Source of the DNA: Corella eumyota
Taxonomy: Eukaryota; Chordata; Ascidiacea; Phlebobranchia; Corellidae
Direction of reading: 5' to 3'
Assembly (NCBI GenBank): GCA_963082875.1
Contig: OY720100.1
Coordinates: 13,354,591 to 13,418,590, forward strand
DNA length: 64,000 nucleotides
Every line of letters begins with the position of its first letter. Within the stretch, counting starts at the first letter, position 1. The notes below the pieces were generated by a model, which was given only the letters and a program-made list of their open reading frames with translations, searched no databases and had not been told where the DNA came from. A program made the position numbers and the translations under genes. Positions 25,557-35,388 of this stretch are shown here, in pieces.

Positions 25557-27795
25557 ATGAGTAGACCAAAATTGTAAGTAAATTATACTTCAACCGTTTA
25601 CATAAATTAAAAAAAAATTAATTGATAGTCTGGGTGATTTTTCAACAACCCTTATCATTATGGTGATTTGCATTTATTCAATTTTTTGTTTAAAACAATA
25701 GAACTGATAATCAAGTAAAGGATCTAAAAAATAAAATGGAAGGCAAAAAAGGGTATGGTATGAAGTATAGAAAACCTCTTTTGGAAAGATTAAATCCTGA
25801 AGATGTAATTATTAGAATGCCAACTGTCTTTATTGGAGTAAAGGTAATATTTATTGGAATAAAGGTAATATTTAGGCTGATAGCGTGGTCAGGTGGTGTA
25901 GTAAGCCAGCAACGTGTTTTAGTGGTCAGAACACTTCCCCCACTATATGAGATCTTGGGTTCGATCCCCAGTGATTCTATGCTGTAGTGCCCTTAAATAA
26001 GCCGCTATAAACAGTACGAACTTCTGCTGAGCCAGCTCCTAGTCAGGAGCTCAATTATCAGGCAATTATAATCCATAATATTCCAAACTGCAACGGGCAA
26101 CTCGAGACTTGGTCAGGGTAACTGTTGGTACTTTATGTTTAGATTGCACATTCAACTTTCCCACATCAAGAATAAAGATATATGAAAAAAAAATAGTTTT
26201 ATCTGTATACTAACTAATCCTAGAGCAAGAAATACATAAGTTCACCTTTTAGCAAAGAATTATACAAATGCAACGAAACAATGGTCCCCAAAGTGCAGTT
26301 CCAACTTTTATAAGTGAGGCAACAATATACACCGGTTGGGCAGATGATTTTCTACAGGCCTTGGTAGATATTGGACAAGCTGACCTTGCCAACTTTCTTC
26401 ACCCAGGTTATTGTTTATAAAAGTCTCACTGTTTAAATGCATAGTTTATATTCTTAAAAACATATGTACAGCATATTTCACCTTTTTTATCAGAATTTAT
26501 CTAATTGACTTTAAAAACAACTTAATAATTATTCAGGTTATGCCCCACAAATTCTGGCATCTGATCCTCCTATACCCGATCTTGATGATAGTCCTCCATC
26601 CTATGAATTTGCTGCTGATATTAATCCTGGAGCTGAGGATCAAATTAAAAAAGAAGGAAAGTATAGCCCACCCTCCAGTTCTGCTAGTAACAAAATATTA
26701 AATATTCCTCCATCATCAAAGTCCCTGAAAAATATAACCACCCCTCGTTCATCACATGCAAATCAAATGTCTCCTACAAAAAATTTTATTACTTCCACCA
26801 ATACACTAATTCCTGATTCATTGGAACCTCCAAAAAATGATGTTTTTGTAGTACAAGCTGATTCGATTTCATCACTATCTGCTGAATATTCGAACGCTGA
26901 TCATTTGGATGAACGCATTCGACAAGCCTCGCAAGCTCAACTTAATAGGATTGAAGCTGCTTCGCAAGCCAGTACTCTAAGTGAAAATACCAACTTACCA
27001 CCAAATTACTCTTCTGATCCCACCCATCAGGAATCAGCAACCAAATCTTGGTACAAAAGAAGCGATACTTCTCTACAAAAGGACGATTCTGTTTCTTATT
27101 TTCAAACACAATATCCAAGCCAATGTTCAACACAGGAAGAAACAAAAATAGCCAGCACAACAAACAGTGATGTTAAAATTTCTAAAACAGATTTTCAATT
27201 CGATCTATCAACTTCAGGCGAGAGTTCTGATTTGCAAAAATTAAAAGCAAAGTTGGAAAATAAAATTGAACTTAGCTCTGAAGACCGATTTTCAGAAAAT
27301 AGTAATAGAGATAAGGATGCTTCTAGTATGGTTGACAACAATAATCAAAGTGACACTGAAACAAAATCTGATGTAACATCTTGTGACAATCTTAACTCAA
27401 AGGAAGACCCAAACCTGGAAACTTCAAATGAAGTAGAAATTAAGAAAAATTCTGAGGATCCGATGAATAATAATGAAATCAAACCAAATGATGCTAATAA
27501 TGGAGATGAAACGGATTTGATAACTATAACAAACGATAACCAGGCGTCTACAAGCAATGTAAGTTTGTCAAATAATTCAAACACACCTGAAAATAAAGCT
27601 GTGCTAGCAACAAACAGCGATTTGCAACCAGAAAATGATAACCCTGAAGAAGACTTAAATAATGAGTCAACAGCCGAAGAGGAGGTAGTTTTAGATCAAA
27701 ATGAGCCTCCACAAGATCAAATTCCAAATAATGAAAATGTAAGACGAAGGTGGCCCTGGGAATATATTGACGACTTTTTAACATCCTTATTTTAA
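25557..27795 (+). CDS. CARD protein A (MDA5/MAVS-type CARD plus disordered tail)
   Basis: Exons 25557-25573, 25702-25843, 26253-26406 and 26537-27795 give 523 residues. The 17-base first exon encodes MSRPKL. Residues 7-105 form the CARD. Its second half (GPQSAV...TGWADDFLQALVDIG..DLANFLHP) matches the helix 4-6 region of MDA5 CARD1 (SGNMQAVELLL...GWTREFVEAL...LA..MNP) and MAVS (GWVEYFIAAL). The tail is rich in Ser, Asn, Asp and Glu with no fold visible. Landmarks are PPSY (124-127), PPNY (259-262), STQEE (302-306), SDVKIS (315-320) and an aromatic end, WPWEYIDDFL. There is no helicase and no clear transmembrane anchor. This suggests an adaptor of RIG-I-like or MAVS-like signalling; the role is inferred. 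The exon 2 donor is duplicated (+7 residues if the second is used). A SINE lies in intron 2. Confidence 0.8.
25905..26187 (+). repeat. tRNA-like SINE, copy 3 (intron 2 of CARD gene A)
   Basis: The best preserved forward copy. It starts near CCAGCAACGTG, has a B-box-like GGTTCGATCCC near 25960, then ATGCTGTAG, GCCAGCTCC, ATTATAATCC, CTCGAGACTTGGTCAGGGTAAC and ends in a tail resembling AATAAAGATATATGAAAA. The pol III-type internal promoter marks it as a SINE. Confidence 0.8.
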
Positions 27796-28104
27796 CTTTT
27801 TAACATATTTTTTAACAAAAATAATGTAAATAATAAAATCTAGTAATTTTAATTAGATAGTGATTGTAGTTTTAATTGTGTTGTTAAAATTCTTCAGATT
27901 TTACTGTAGTATTTTAGATGTATTATTGCCAATGTGTATTATTGTTAATGTAATTAATCAGTTGATTCCGAAAGTTCAAAATTTCATTTATGCAAGTATT
28001 GATTTACTAACTATCTATTAGTGGACTAATTTTTTGTATTTTCCAAATTTTAAATACTTGCAATTTAATGCAATGCAATTGAAATAAATTTGATTTGTTG
28101 CTTT

Positions 28105-28110
28105 AATAAA
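28105..28110 (+). terminator. poly(A) signal of CARD gene A
   Basis: AATAAA in the block conserved with gene C (35164-35169), about 310 bp past the gene A stop codon. Conservation between the paralogues favours this one over the AATAAA at 27833. Confidence 0.55.
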
Positions 28111-28242
28111 ATATAAATTGCAGTTAGAAAACAGTGACAAAACTAAATCCCCAAAAACAAAAGATAAATATTGTGTAAGGGTTAGTGTAGACAACTCGAA
28201 TCAATTCCTATTACATAATAGCAAAAAGAAGTTGAAACACAC

Positions 28243-28492
28243 AGCAGCGTGGTGTGGTCAGAGGTTCGGGGTTTGATTTCCACTTTTCTTATGCTTTATC
28301 CCCCTTCAATAAGGCTTTATAAACTTCTGTTAAGCCAATACTTAATCAGCAACTTTTTGCGTGATAATTATATCTATAACATCCCAAACTCCCAAAAGCA
28401 ACTCGATACTGGGTCAGGGTAACGGATGTTACTAATGTTAAGGCCCTAAAGTCCATTTCTCAACATCAAAAATAAATAAATATAAAAAAAAT
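28243..28492 (+). repeat. tRNA-like SINE, copy 4
   Basis: Forward copy between genes A and B. Shared words include GTGTGGTCAGA, a B-box-like GGGTTTGATTTCCAC, GCAACTCGATACTGGGTCAG and the AATAAATAAATATAAAA tail. The part between the first two words is shortened. Confidence 0.75.
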
Positions 28493-28581
28493 ATATAGCT
28501 ATATAAAAAGGTGTAAAAACTAACCTTTTATTTAGTTTAGAGGTACTTTTTTCAGATCATAAGATTAAAGCTGATCAAATT

Positions 28582-28592
28582 GGGGATTACCC
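28582..28592 (+). promoter_or_regulatory. shared kB-like element of CARD gene B
   Basis: GGGGATTACCC followed by ATTTATTTTAATAATTAA, 155 bp before the gene B start codon. It is the same block as upstream of genes A and C, and the preceding GCTGAT is also shared with A. Confidence 0.5.
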
Positions 28593-28746
28593 ATTTATTT
28601 TAATAATTAACTTGTCTTTGTTTGCCCATCATTACACTGAATAACAGAATAATTTTAGCATTTAAACATAACTATTAATACTTCATTGACTAATCAATAA
28701 AAAATGCATGTGTGTTAAGGATACATTTTTTATTATTTGAAAGAAA

Positions 28747-30946
28747 ATGAGTAAGCCCAGATTGTAAGTAACTCTATTATTTACTTATCTAATTAAAAAC
28801 ATATTTTTAAATAATATATTTTATTTTGGAAGTCTACATCATAAAGCCACAGAGTTTTAGAGTTATTTTAAGTAAAAGAACAAGGGTTTAAAATGACAGG
28901 AATTTACTTAAAAACTTTGTTACCTTAACTTACATTTATAAAGTTGTTTTTTCATATTTTAGAACTTGGGATAAGGTAGAGGATCTGAAAAATAAAATCG
29001 AAGGGTTAAAAGGATATGGTATGAAATATAGAGGGCGTCTTCTTAATGAGCTAAATCCAGCATATGTAATAAATCGAATGCCGACAGTTTATCCCGGTTT
29101 TAGGGTATGCTTGGTTTTGCCTAATTATTTTAGTTAAAACCCATTTAAAAGGTTTGGAATCTTGACAGGTTTTATGGTTGGAAATAATATTTATAGGGGT
29201 CAACTTTTCTACGTAATGGCATTAGGTTCAATCCCCCGGCAATTTTTTATTTTTTTTTATTTTTATGCTTTAAATACTTTACAAACTTTGCTTATATTTG
29301 TTTAGCAATAAGTTAATTTTTTTCTTAGGAAGAAGTGATATACAAACAAGATCACAGTGGTCCACAAAGCGCAGTTGAAATGCTTCTTCGCAGAGTAACT
29401 GTGTACAGTGGATGGGCTGACCAATTTTTGCAGGCCTTGGTAGATATTGGACAAGCAGAACTTGCTAACTTTCTTTCTCCAGGTAATTAAAACACTTCTT
29501 AGTGATATATATATAATATAAAATTCACAAGATGTAAATTAACTATAAAACTAGGGCACACCAGTCATGACATCTGGTCCTAGGTTAACAATTTTAAGCT
29601 AAAAATTAAGAAAAATAAACTAAAAATACAAACACTTGTTTTCATAACTGTTTACAGTTAGCAAACACATTCTTTTGCCAAATCAAAAATAACCGAATAT
29701 TTTGAAATTATATTAATTTATTTATAGTTAACAAGATTTTAAAAACTTTTACAAATAAAATAAATGTTCAGGTTTTTCTTTGCAACCACATTTAATTGAT
29801 CCTTCAATGCCAGTTGTTACAGAAGACCCACCATCATACTTTGTTGATCAACAACGACAAAAAAACAAGTATAAACCATCCTCCATTTCTGATGACCAAT
29901 CAGATCCACTATCCTTAGGTAACCAAAGTCCAACAGCCTTGAATCTGCAATATGAAAAACAGACATCTACTACTACTTTTAATTCACCTCCACTAACTCC
30001 AGGTTCGTCAACTCTGGAGGTAACAGATAGCCCACCACCATATGTTGTTGATCAACAACTACAAGAAAATAAGTTAAGCCCCCCTCCAGGTTTTGTTAGC
30101 CGACCAGTTTCACAAGCCCCAAAAAACTTCAAACCAAAAACAGACACTCCAACAACCTCGAACCCAAAATTTAAAATACCTACATCAACTACTACTAGTA
30201 GTACTAATACATACACTTCTGGTTTATCCGACAGACAGACATCTACAGAACCAGCAAAAGTTGATGAACCGGTAGTACAAGAGGAATTTATTTCATTACA
30301 ACTTATGGAGTTTTCGGTTGCAGATCCATTAGATAATTGCATTCGCCAACCCCATCATGTTACATCTAACATGAATGAACTTCCCCAAGAAGCCAATAAT
30401 ATTAATAACTCTGATCCTGCAAAACACAAAATGGTTGAAAAGAGTCATAGTCTTCTACAGGCCGACAATACTGTGTCTAACTTTCAAACAGTGTCGATAG
30501 AAAGTTTTTCGACTCAAGCAGAAATAGAAATCGCCAGCATAACTAACAGTGATCTTAAATTTTCTGAAAAGTCTTCATCTGCTATATCGAATTTAAATGA
30601 AGAATATCACGACAGAAAATTAAATAAGTCAGAACCCAAATGGAATGAAAGCAGTTCGAGTGAGAATAATGACCTAAAAACTTTGACTAATAAACCAGAT
30701 GATGGTTTAACAGATGATGGTAGTAGTGAAATAAATGATGTCAGCATCGAAGGATCACCTAATTCAAACAGTCTTACCAATCAAAATCGAAGACCAACTC
30801 GCCGAGGACCTTTGTCTATAAATACTTGGAGCTGGCAAAAATCAGTACGATACACTCGTAACAAATCATACGATTTAAAGAAAAAATATCTAAAACCAAG
30901 TCAAAAACCAAAGACAAAAAACCTGAGTAATCCTCCACAAGATTAA
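28747..30946 (+). CDS. CARD protein B (MDA5/MAVS-type CARD plus disordered tail)
   Basis: Exons 28747-28763, 28963-29104, 29329-29482 and 29772-30946 give 495 residues. Exons 1-3 have the same lengths (17, 142, 154) and phases as in gene A. The CARD (7-105) reads SGPQSAVEMLLRRV then SGWADQFLQALVDIG, the copy closest to MDA5 CARD1 (SGNMQAVELLL, GWTREFVEAL). PPSY sits at 124-127, exactly as in A, and PPPY at 192-195. The two lie in a repeated unit: PPSYFVDQQRQKNK and PPPYVVDQQLQENK. STQAE is followed by SDLKFS (364-369). The C-terminus differs from A and C: it is long and lysine-rich after WSWQKSVRY and lacks the YID..L end. The tail is disordered with no membrane segment. Probable partner or variant of A and C in the same pathway, by inference. 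A SINE begins 15 bp after the stop. Confidence 0.8.
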
Positions 30947-30961
30947 ATGGCAAAAGTTTTA

Positions 30962-31230
30962 TTTTTATATCTCTCCATCCAGGTGTGGGAAGGTTGACTG
31001 CACGACCTTAACATAGAGTAACATCAGTTACTCCCACCCATTATCGAGTTGCCTTTAGCAGTTTGGGATATTAGAGATTATAATTGCTCAATAATTATAA
31101 GCTGCTGAATAAGTGCTAGCTCAGCAGGAGTTTATAACATATAAAGCCTTACTCAAGAGCAGCATGAGCAGTTGGGGTTAAACCCATAACCTTGTGTAGT
31201 GTAGTAAGTGTTCTTGCCAGCTGATGGTTT
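30962..31230 (-). repeat. tRNA-like SINE, copy 6 (3' of CARD gene B)
   Basis: Reverse copy starting almost at the gene B stop codon, so it supplies or interrupts the 3' UTR. Shared words are CATAGAGTAACATCAGTTACTCC, TTTGGGATATTAGAGATTATA, CTAGCTCAGCAGGAGTTTATA (each quoted in part) and GCAGCATGAGCAG. Confidence 0.8.
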
Positions 31231-32524
31231 TACTTATAATGGTGGTATAATAATTAAATGATGGGTGGCACTTCATTAATTTTTTTAAATATTAAAATAT
31301 TTTAAAAAGTAATGTAGTAGTTATGCTTAATTATACAGCACAGTTTTACTATTGTCGTTTTATTATAGTTTTATAATGCAAATTAGTTCTGACTGTTGTA
31401 TGTGTAAGGGGTATAGTTCTGCCTAATTTCCAACCACTACATTCTATTAATTAAACTAAAAATACAATGTTAAAAGCTTATACTTAATTTATATGTACAA
31501 TAATGAACTAACTATACATATAATACTTTTATTTTTAATTTCTCTATTCCTTTACACTCCAGAAGAAACGCTGATTAAAAATGCGAGAAACGTTTTCGTT
31601 GTAAAACACGTGTTTAAGCAAAGTCTAGCTGGAAAAGAAAACAAAAATAAACCGCATAAAATGAATTAAACTTCAAAGTATTACGGACTAATTGAAGCAA
31701 AAACTAATAAACACTAAAAGCCTAAAAGCTACACACAAAAATATACAAGCAAAGTAGTGCAATGTTAAAAGTCGGAACTATTAAGAATATATTGTTTTTT
31801 TCGTATCAACAAACACCACAATCTAGATGAACCTGAATTTTACCTACATCGGAATGCCTCCTGATCTCGAAGTCCTAACGAAATAAAAAATGTTCTTGTG
31901 TGGTTTTTACACGTTAAAGTTTTAGGCATTTGGTGGCCTAAGTATTAATAAAATTAATACAGTTTGTGCGGACGTTAAAATTTGCAGCCTAATATTTCTG
32001 TGTGTATGAGATGTAAAGCTGCCTGTAAGGAGGGCGTTTAACTTTAACTTTTATTATGAAACCCTTCGGTCGTAAAAAGCTGACGTACTTTTATTTAAGC
32101 CTACATATTTTAAAACAAAATAAAAAAGAAAAATAACTTTTTAATACTATAATAACCCTAGGTCCCCTCTTTTCACAACCGAATAGGATATTTGACCTAA
32201 TCATTTCTCCGGAAAAGGATTTACCCAATCCAACCTTCTCCGCTGTGTTAACGTGCATCTTAAATAAAATTAAATCGTTACAGATAAAGTTTTGGTGTTG
32301 CATACTTAAATAAATGTTATTTTTACGAGGTCCAGGGTATATCTATATATAATATTAGGCAAAAGTGATTATATAAAGATCGGGGTATTTGTATTATGGT
32401 ATACAAATTGTATACCGCTCGGATGTTTAAATAAAAATTACAGTAAACGTAGCCATTCAACAAATAATAACATTGAACAATAAAGTCAAACATTAGGCAA
32501 AGCAACAACATTTTTGGATTACAT
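31231..32524. other. intergenic between CARD genes B and C
   Basis: AT-rich with no coding sequence recognised. The probable gene B 3' end lies here because the conserved A/C terminator is missing from B. An E-box, CACGTG, occurs near 31607. Confidence 0.4.
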
Positions 32525-32600
32525 GCTAAGAGGTGGGTGCTGGGCAACAAAGTATATATATATAAACAATATATACTTTGCCCAGCACCCACCTCTTAGC
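32525..32600. repeat. near-perfect inverted repeat (hairpin)
   Basis: The left arm GCTAAGAGGTGGGTGCTGGG and the right arm CCCAGCACCCACCTCTTAGC are exact complements. They extend with a 3-base bulge through AAAGTATATAT into a TA-rich loop. A third partial copy, GGTGCTGGG, follows near 32657 after a (TA)-rich stretch. It could be a foldback element or a hairpin RNA source. Confidence 0.75.
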
Positions 32601-32715
32601 TTTTATATATATACTTTGTTTATATATATTTATACATATGTTTATATATATTTTTTGGTGCTGGGTACCCTTCCTTTTCAAATCAGAACCCATTTATGGC
32701 GAAACGCTAAATATT

Positions 32716-32726
32716 GGGGATTACCC
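32716..32726 (+). promoter_or_regulatory. shared kB-like element of CARD gene C
   Basis: GGGGATTACCC followed by ATTTTAATATTA, 256 bp before the gene C start codon. Flanking AACGCT before it is shared with gene A. Confidence 0.5.
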
Positions 32727-32877
32727 ATTTTAATATTAGGTTTTCATTGTCTTTTAAGTTCCTTTATGCTAAATAATTTATTATTATATTTTATATATAA
32801 CCAGGTACTAGTTTATGTAGGTGATATAATATTTTTTGTTATATAAATATTTATTTATATTGACTACGTGTTTTTTA

Positions 32878-32893
32878 TTACATACAACGTAGG
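32878..32893 (+). promoter_or_regulatory. second shared upstream element, gene C
   Basis: TTACATACAACGTAGG, identical over 16 bases to the element at 25395 upstream of gene A, and similarly placed relative to the start codon (89 versus 147 bp). Confidence 0.45.
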
Positions 32894-32981
32894 TATTAAT
32901 CAGAAAAAAAAACTACGTATGCAAATATTATCTTACTCATCACTACCTGCTGACCTGAAACTTCTAATACAGCGATACGAA

Positions 32982-34887
32982 ATGAATAGGCCAAAATTGT
33001 AAGTTTTTTAATATATACGTTATTTTTTATTAAAACATGTTTAAGCAATTCGTTTATTAATTTTTAGACGCGATGATGAAGTTCAGGATTTAAGATATAA
33101 AATTGAAGGGAATTTTAGGTATGGCATGAAATATAAAAAACGCCTTTTGAATGAATTGGATCCCACTGTGCTAATTAATCGAATTCCAGCTGTTGGTTTT
33201 ACTGGTGATATAGTATGTCAAGTTTCACTTTAGTTCTTTTGCACAAGCACTTACAAAATACAGGTTTTTAAATAGAGTATGGCCAACACAATTTCCCTAT
33301 ATTTGAGCTGGTAAAATTAAGGCAGTTTAATTAAAATTATAAATACTTAGTTGTCCTTGCTGGTTTAATAATAATGTGTGTTGTTTCACGAAGTGATTTT
33401 TTTGTAGGAAAAAGTTGAACGATCGCAAATCAACAATGGAGCCTGTTCAACTGTACCACTTTTCCTAAGGGTAATAGTCAAATACAAAGGTTGGGCAGAT
33501 GATTTTTTACAGGCATTGGTGAATGTTGATAAAGCTGAACTTGCAAATTTTCTTCACCCAGGTAGGTAATTAAAAATTATATGTAAAAGTGTATATTTTT
33601 AAAACCCTGAAGTAATTAGAAATAAGCCGAGGACCCTGAATGTAATGAGTTAATAGGACCATAAAGTTACTTGATATCTCTTATCTGTGAATAAAAAGCC
33701 ATTAAAGCCAACTTAATAAATATTTAGATTATGCTTCAGAACCTCAGGCAGCAGCACCACCGAAACCTGATTATAATGATAGTCCTTCTCCCTGTTCCCA
33801 AATAAATCCTGGAATAGACGATCAAATAACAGAAGAAAGAAAGTGTAGCTCACATTCGCGTTCTGCAAAAAATAAATTTATTACCCCTTTGGCACTACAG
33901 CCATTTTTTCCTCTAGTACCTCAGGCAGCAGCTCCTCTCGAACCTTATTATAATGATAGCCCACCTCCATATTACCAAAGTATTCCTGGAATGGAAGATC
34001 AAATTACAGAAGAAAGAAAGTATAGCTCACATTCAAGTTCTGCTACAAATGAAGTTATAACCCCTTCGGTACTACATCCCTTTGCCAATACACTAGATCA
34101 AGGTCAATTGCAACCACAACAAAATAATGTTTCAGTAGTAAAAGGTGATTCAAATCCATCACAATCTGCAGAGTACTCGTCTGTGGACAATTTAGATAAA
34201 CGCATCCAACATGAATTGCCACCCCAACCAAATAGATTTAAAGTTGAAGTCGGCACTGTAGCCAATCCATTGAGTGAGTCACAATTCATTTTTGACAAGC
34301 CATCCAAAGATACCACTACTGAAGGTAAAAGTTTTCCACAGTGGGATGATACTGGTATATCTTTTCACACAGCATCGATTCTCCAAGAGGACTCAAGGGT
34401 AGAATCAAATTTTTCAACCCAAGAAGAATCAAGGGTGGCAAGCATAACTGAAAGTGATCTTAAATTTTCTGATAGTTATCCATCATTGGCTTCAACCTCA
34501 AGTGAAAGTTCTGAATCGCTAAATGCACAATCTGAAAGTGAAAATAAATTGAAAATAAAATCAATTAACAAAACCAGTGAAAATATAGAAATGGATATTG
34601 ATGGTTCAGATAAAGCTGAAGACAAGAAATTAAATAAGACAGAAACTAAAATTAATGAGGACAAATTAAAGGAAAATAATGACCTAAAAACTTTGAATAC
34701 TAGGCCGAATGATAGTTTAACAGATGTTGATATAAGTGATATAAATAAGACTATCAAAAATGATCAAAATTCAGGGTCTTCTAGCCAGCTCGAATTAAGT
34801 TCAAACATCCCAAATAAGGAAGATGTTAGCTGGTGGCAAAAGCCTTTTAAATATATTGACAAAGTTTTATCGTCCAATGTTACTTAA
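32982..34887 (+). CDS. CARD protein C (MDA5/MAVS-type CARD plus disordered tail)
   Basis: Exons 32982-32998, 33068-33212, 33408-33561 and 33728-34887 give 491 residues. Exon 2 is one codon longer than in A and B. The CARD (7-106) keeps YKGWADDFLQALVNV and LANFLHP but its front half has diverged (GACSTVPLFLRV where B has GPQSAVEMLLRR). A 177-bp tandem duplication (33742 onward) repeats PQAAAP...YNDSP...DQITEERK. Only the second unit keeps a PPxY motif (PPPY, 184-187); the first reads PSPC. STQEE (335-339) leads to SDLKFS (348-353). The end FKYIDKVLSS resembles gene A's WEYIDDFLTS. There is no helicase and no transmembrane helix. Tail positions shared with A include AEYSSVDNLDKRI. Adaptor function is inferred, as for A and B. 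Confidence 0.78.
33742..34095 (+). repeat. 177-bp tandem duplication in CARD gene C
   Basis: Two in-frame units start at 33742 and 33919 with CCTCAGGCAGCAGC. Both encode PQAAAP, a YNDSP core and DQITEERK. The units have diverged at many sites, so the duplication is not recent. Confidence 0.75.
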
Positions 34888-35388
34888 CTTGTTACTTATA
34901 ACTGTGTAGGAGTTTTGCTTAAATGTTTATTTTATTTTTTACTTTTGTGATATTATGTTTTTATAGTCAATAGTTGTGTATAGTAGTTTTTACGGTAGTA
35001 GTTTCTTAGGACAAAATTGTTTCAAAATTGTTTATATATATCATAATTTTTATGCAATGATTAATTTCTTTTTTTATATATTACCCTTTTTTAATTCTTC
35101 TTTTTTATGAATTTTAGAACTAGCAATTTAGTGCAGTGCATTTAAAAATTGATTTATTGCTTTAATAAAATACGATTGTATGTACAAAAAAACTAGGTAT
35201 TTTCTTGAAGGCCTAGAAAGTTAAGGTTGTTTAAGAGTGGGTTTAGATAATTTTATACCATCTTCTATTACTTGAAGGGCAGATATGGATAAGAGACTGT
35301 TGGAAATTGTTGACCTTAAATTTAAATATGACAAAAGTTAGTATTTACAACATTTTAAACAAATGGTACAGTGTGAATATAAACTAAA
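34888..35388. other. convergent 3' ends of CARD gene C and the MSL2-like gene
   Basis: AT-rich. The first 290 bases are the gene C 3' UTR, ending with the block shared with gene A. No other coding sequence. Confidence 0.5.
35164..35169 (+). terminator. poly(A) signal of CARD gene C
   Basis: AATAAA within the block conserved with gene A (TTGCTTTAATAAAAT), about 275 bp after the gene C stop codon. Confidence 0.55.

Larger units (their letters stand above)
27796..28581. other. 3' UTR of CARD gene A and intergenic, with SINE copy 4
   Basis: The segment 28060-28120 is homologous to the end of gene C. Both have GCAATTTA.TGCA.TGCA, then ATTTG/TTGCTTTAATAAAAT. The poly(A) signal AATAAA at 28105-28110 probably ends the gene A transcript. 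The rest is AT-rich and empty apart from the SINE. Confidence 0.55.

Noticed and set aside
26917-27795. Helicase, second CARD or transmembrane helix in the CARD protein tails
   Set aside because: The tails are polar and repetitive with no DExD/H motifs, no second hydrophobic core and no stretch of about 20 hydrophobic residues.
29190-29275. Possible SINE fragment in intron 2 of CARD gene B
   Set aside because: Only AGGTTCAATCCCC and loose similarity remain; too short and diverged to call.
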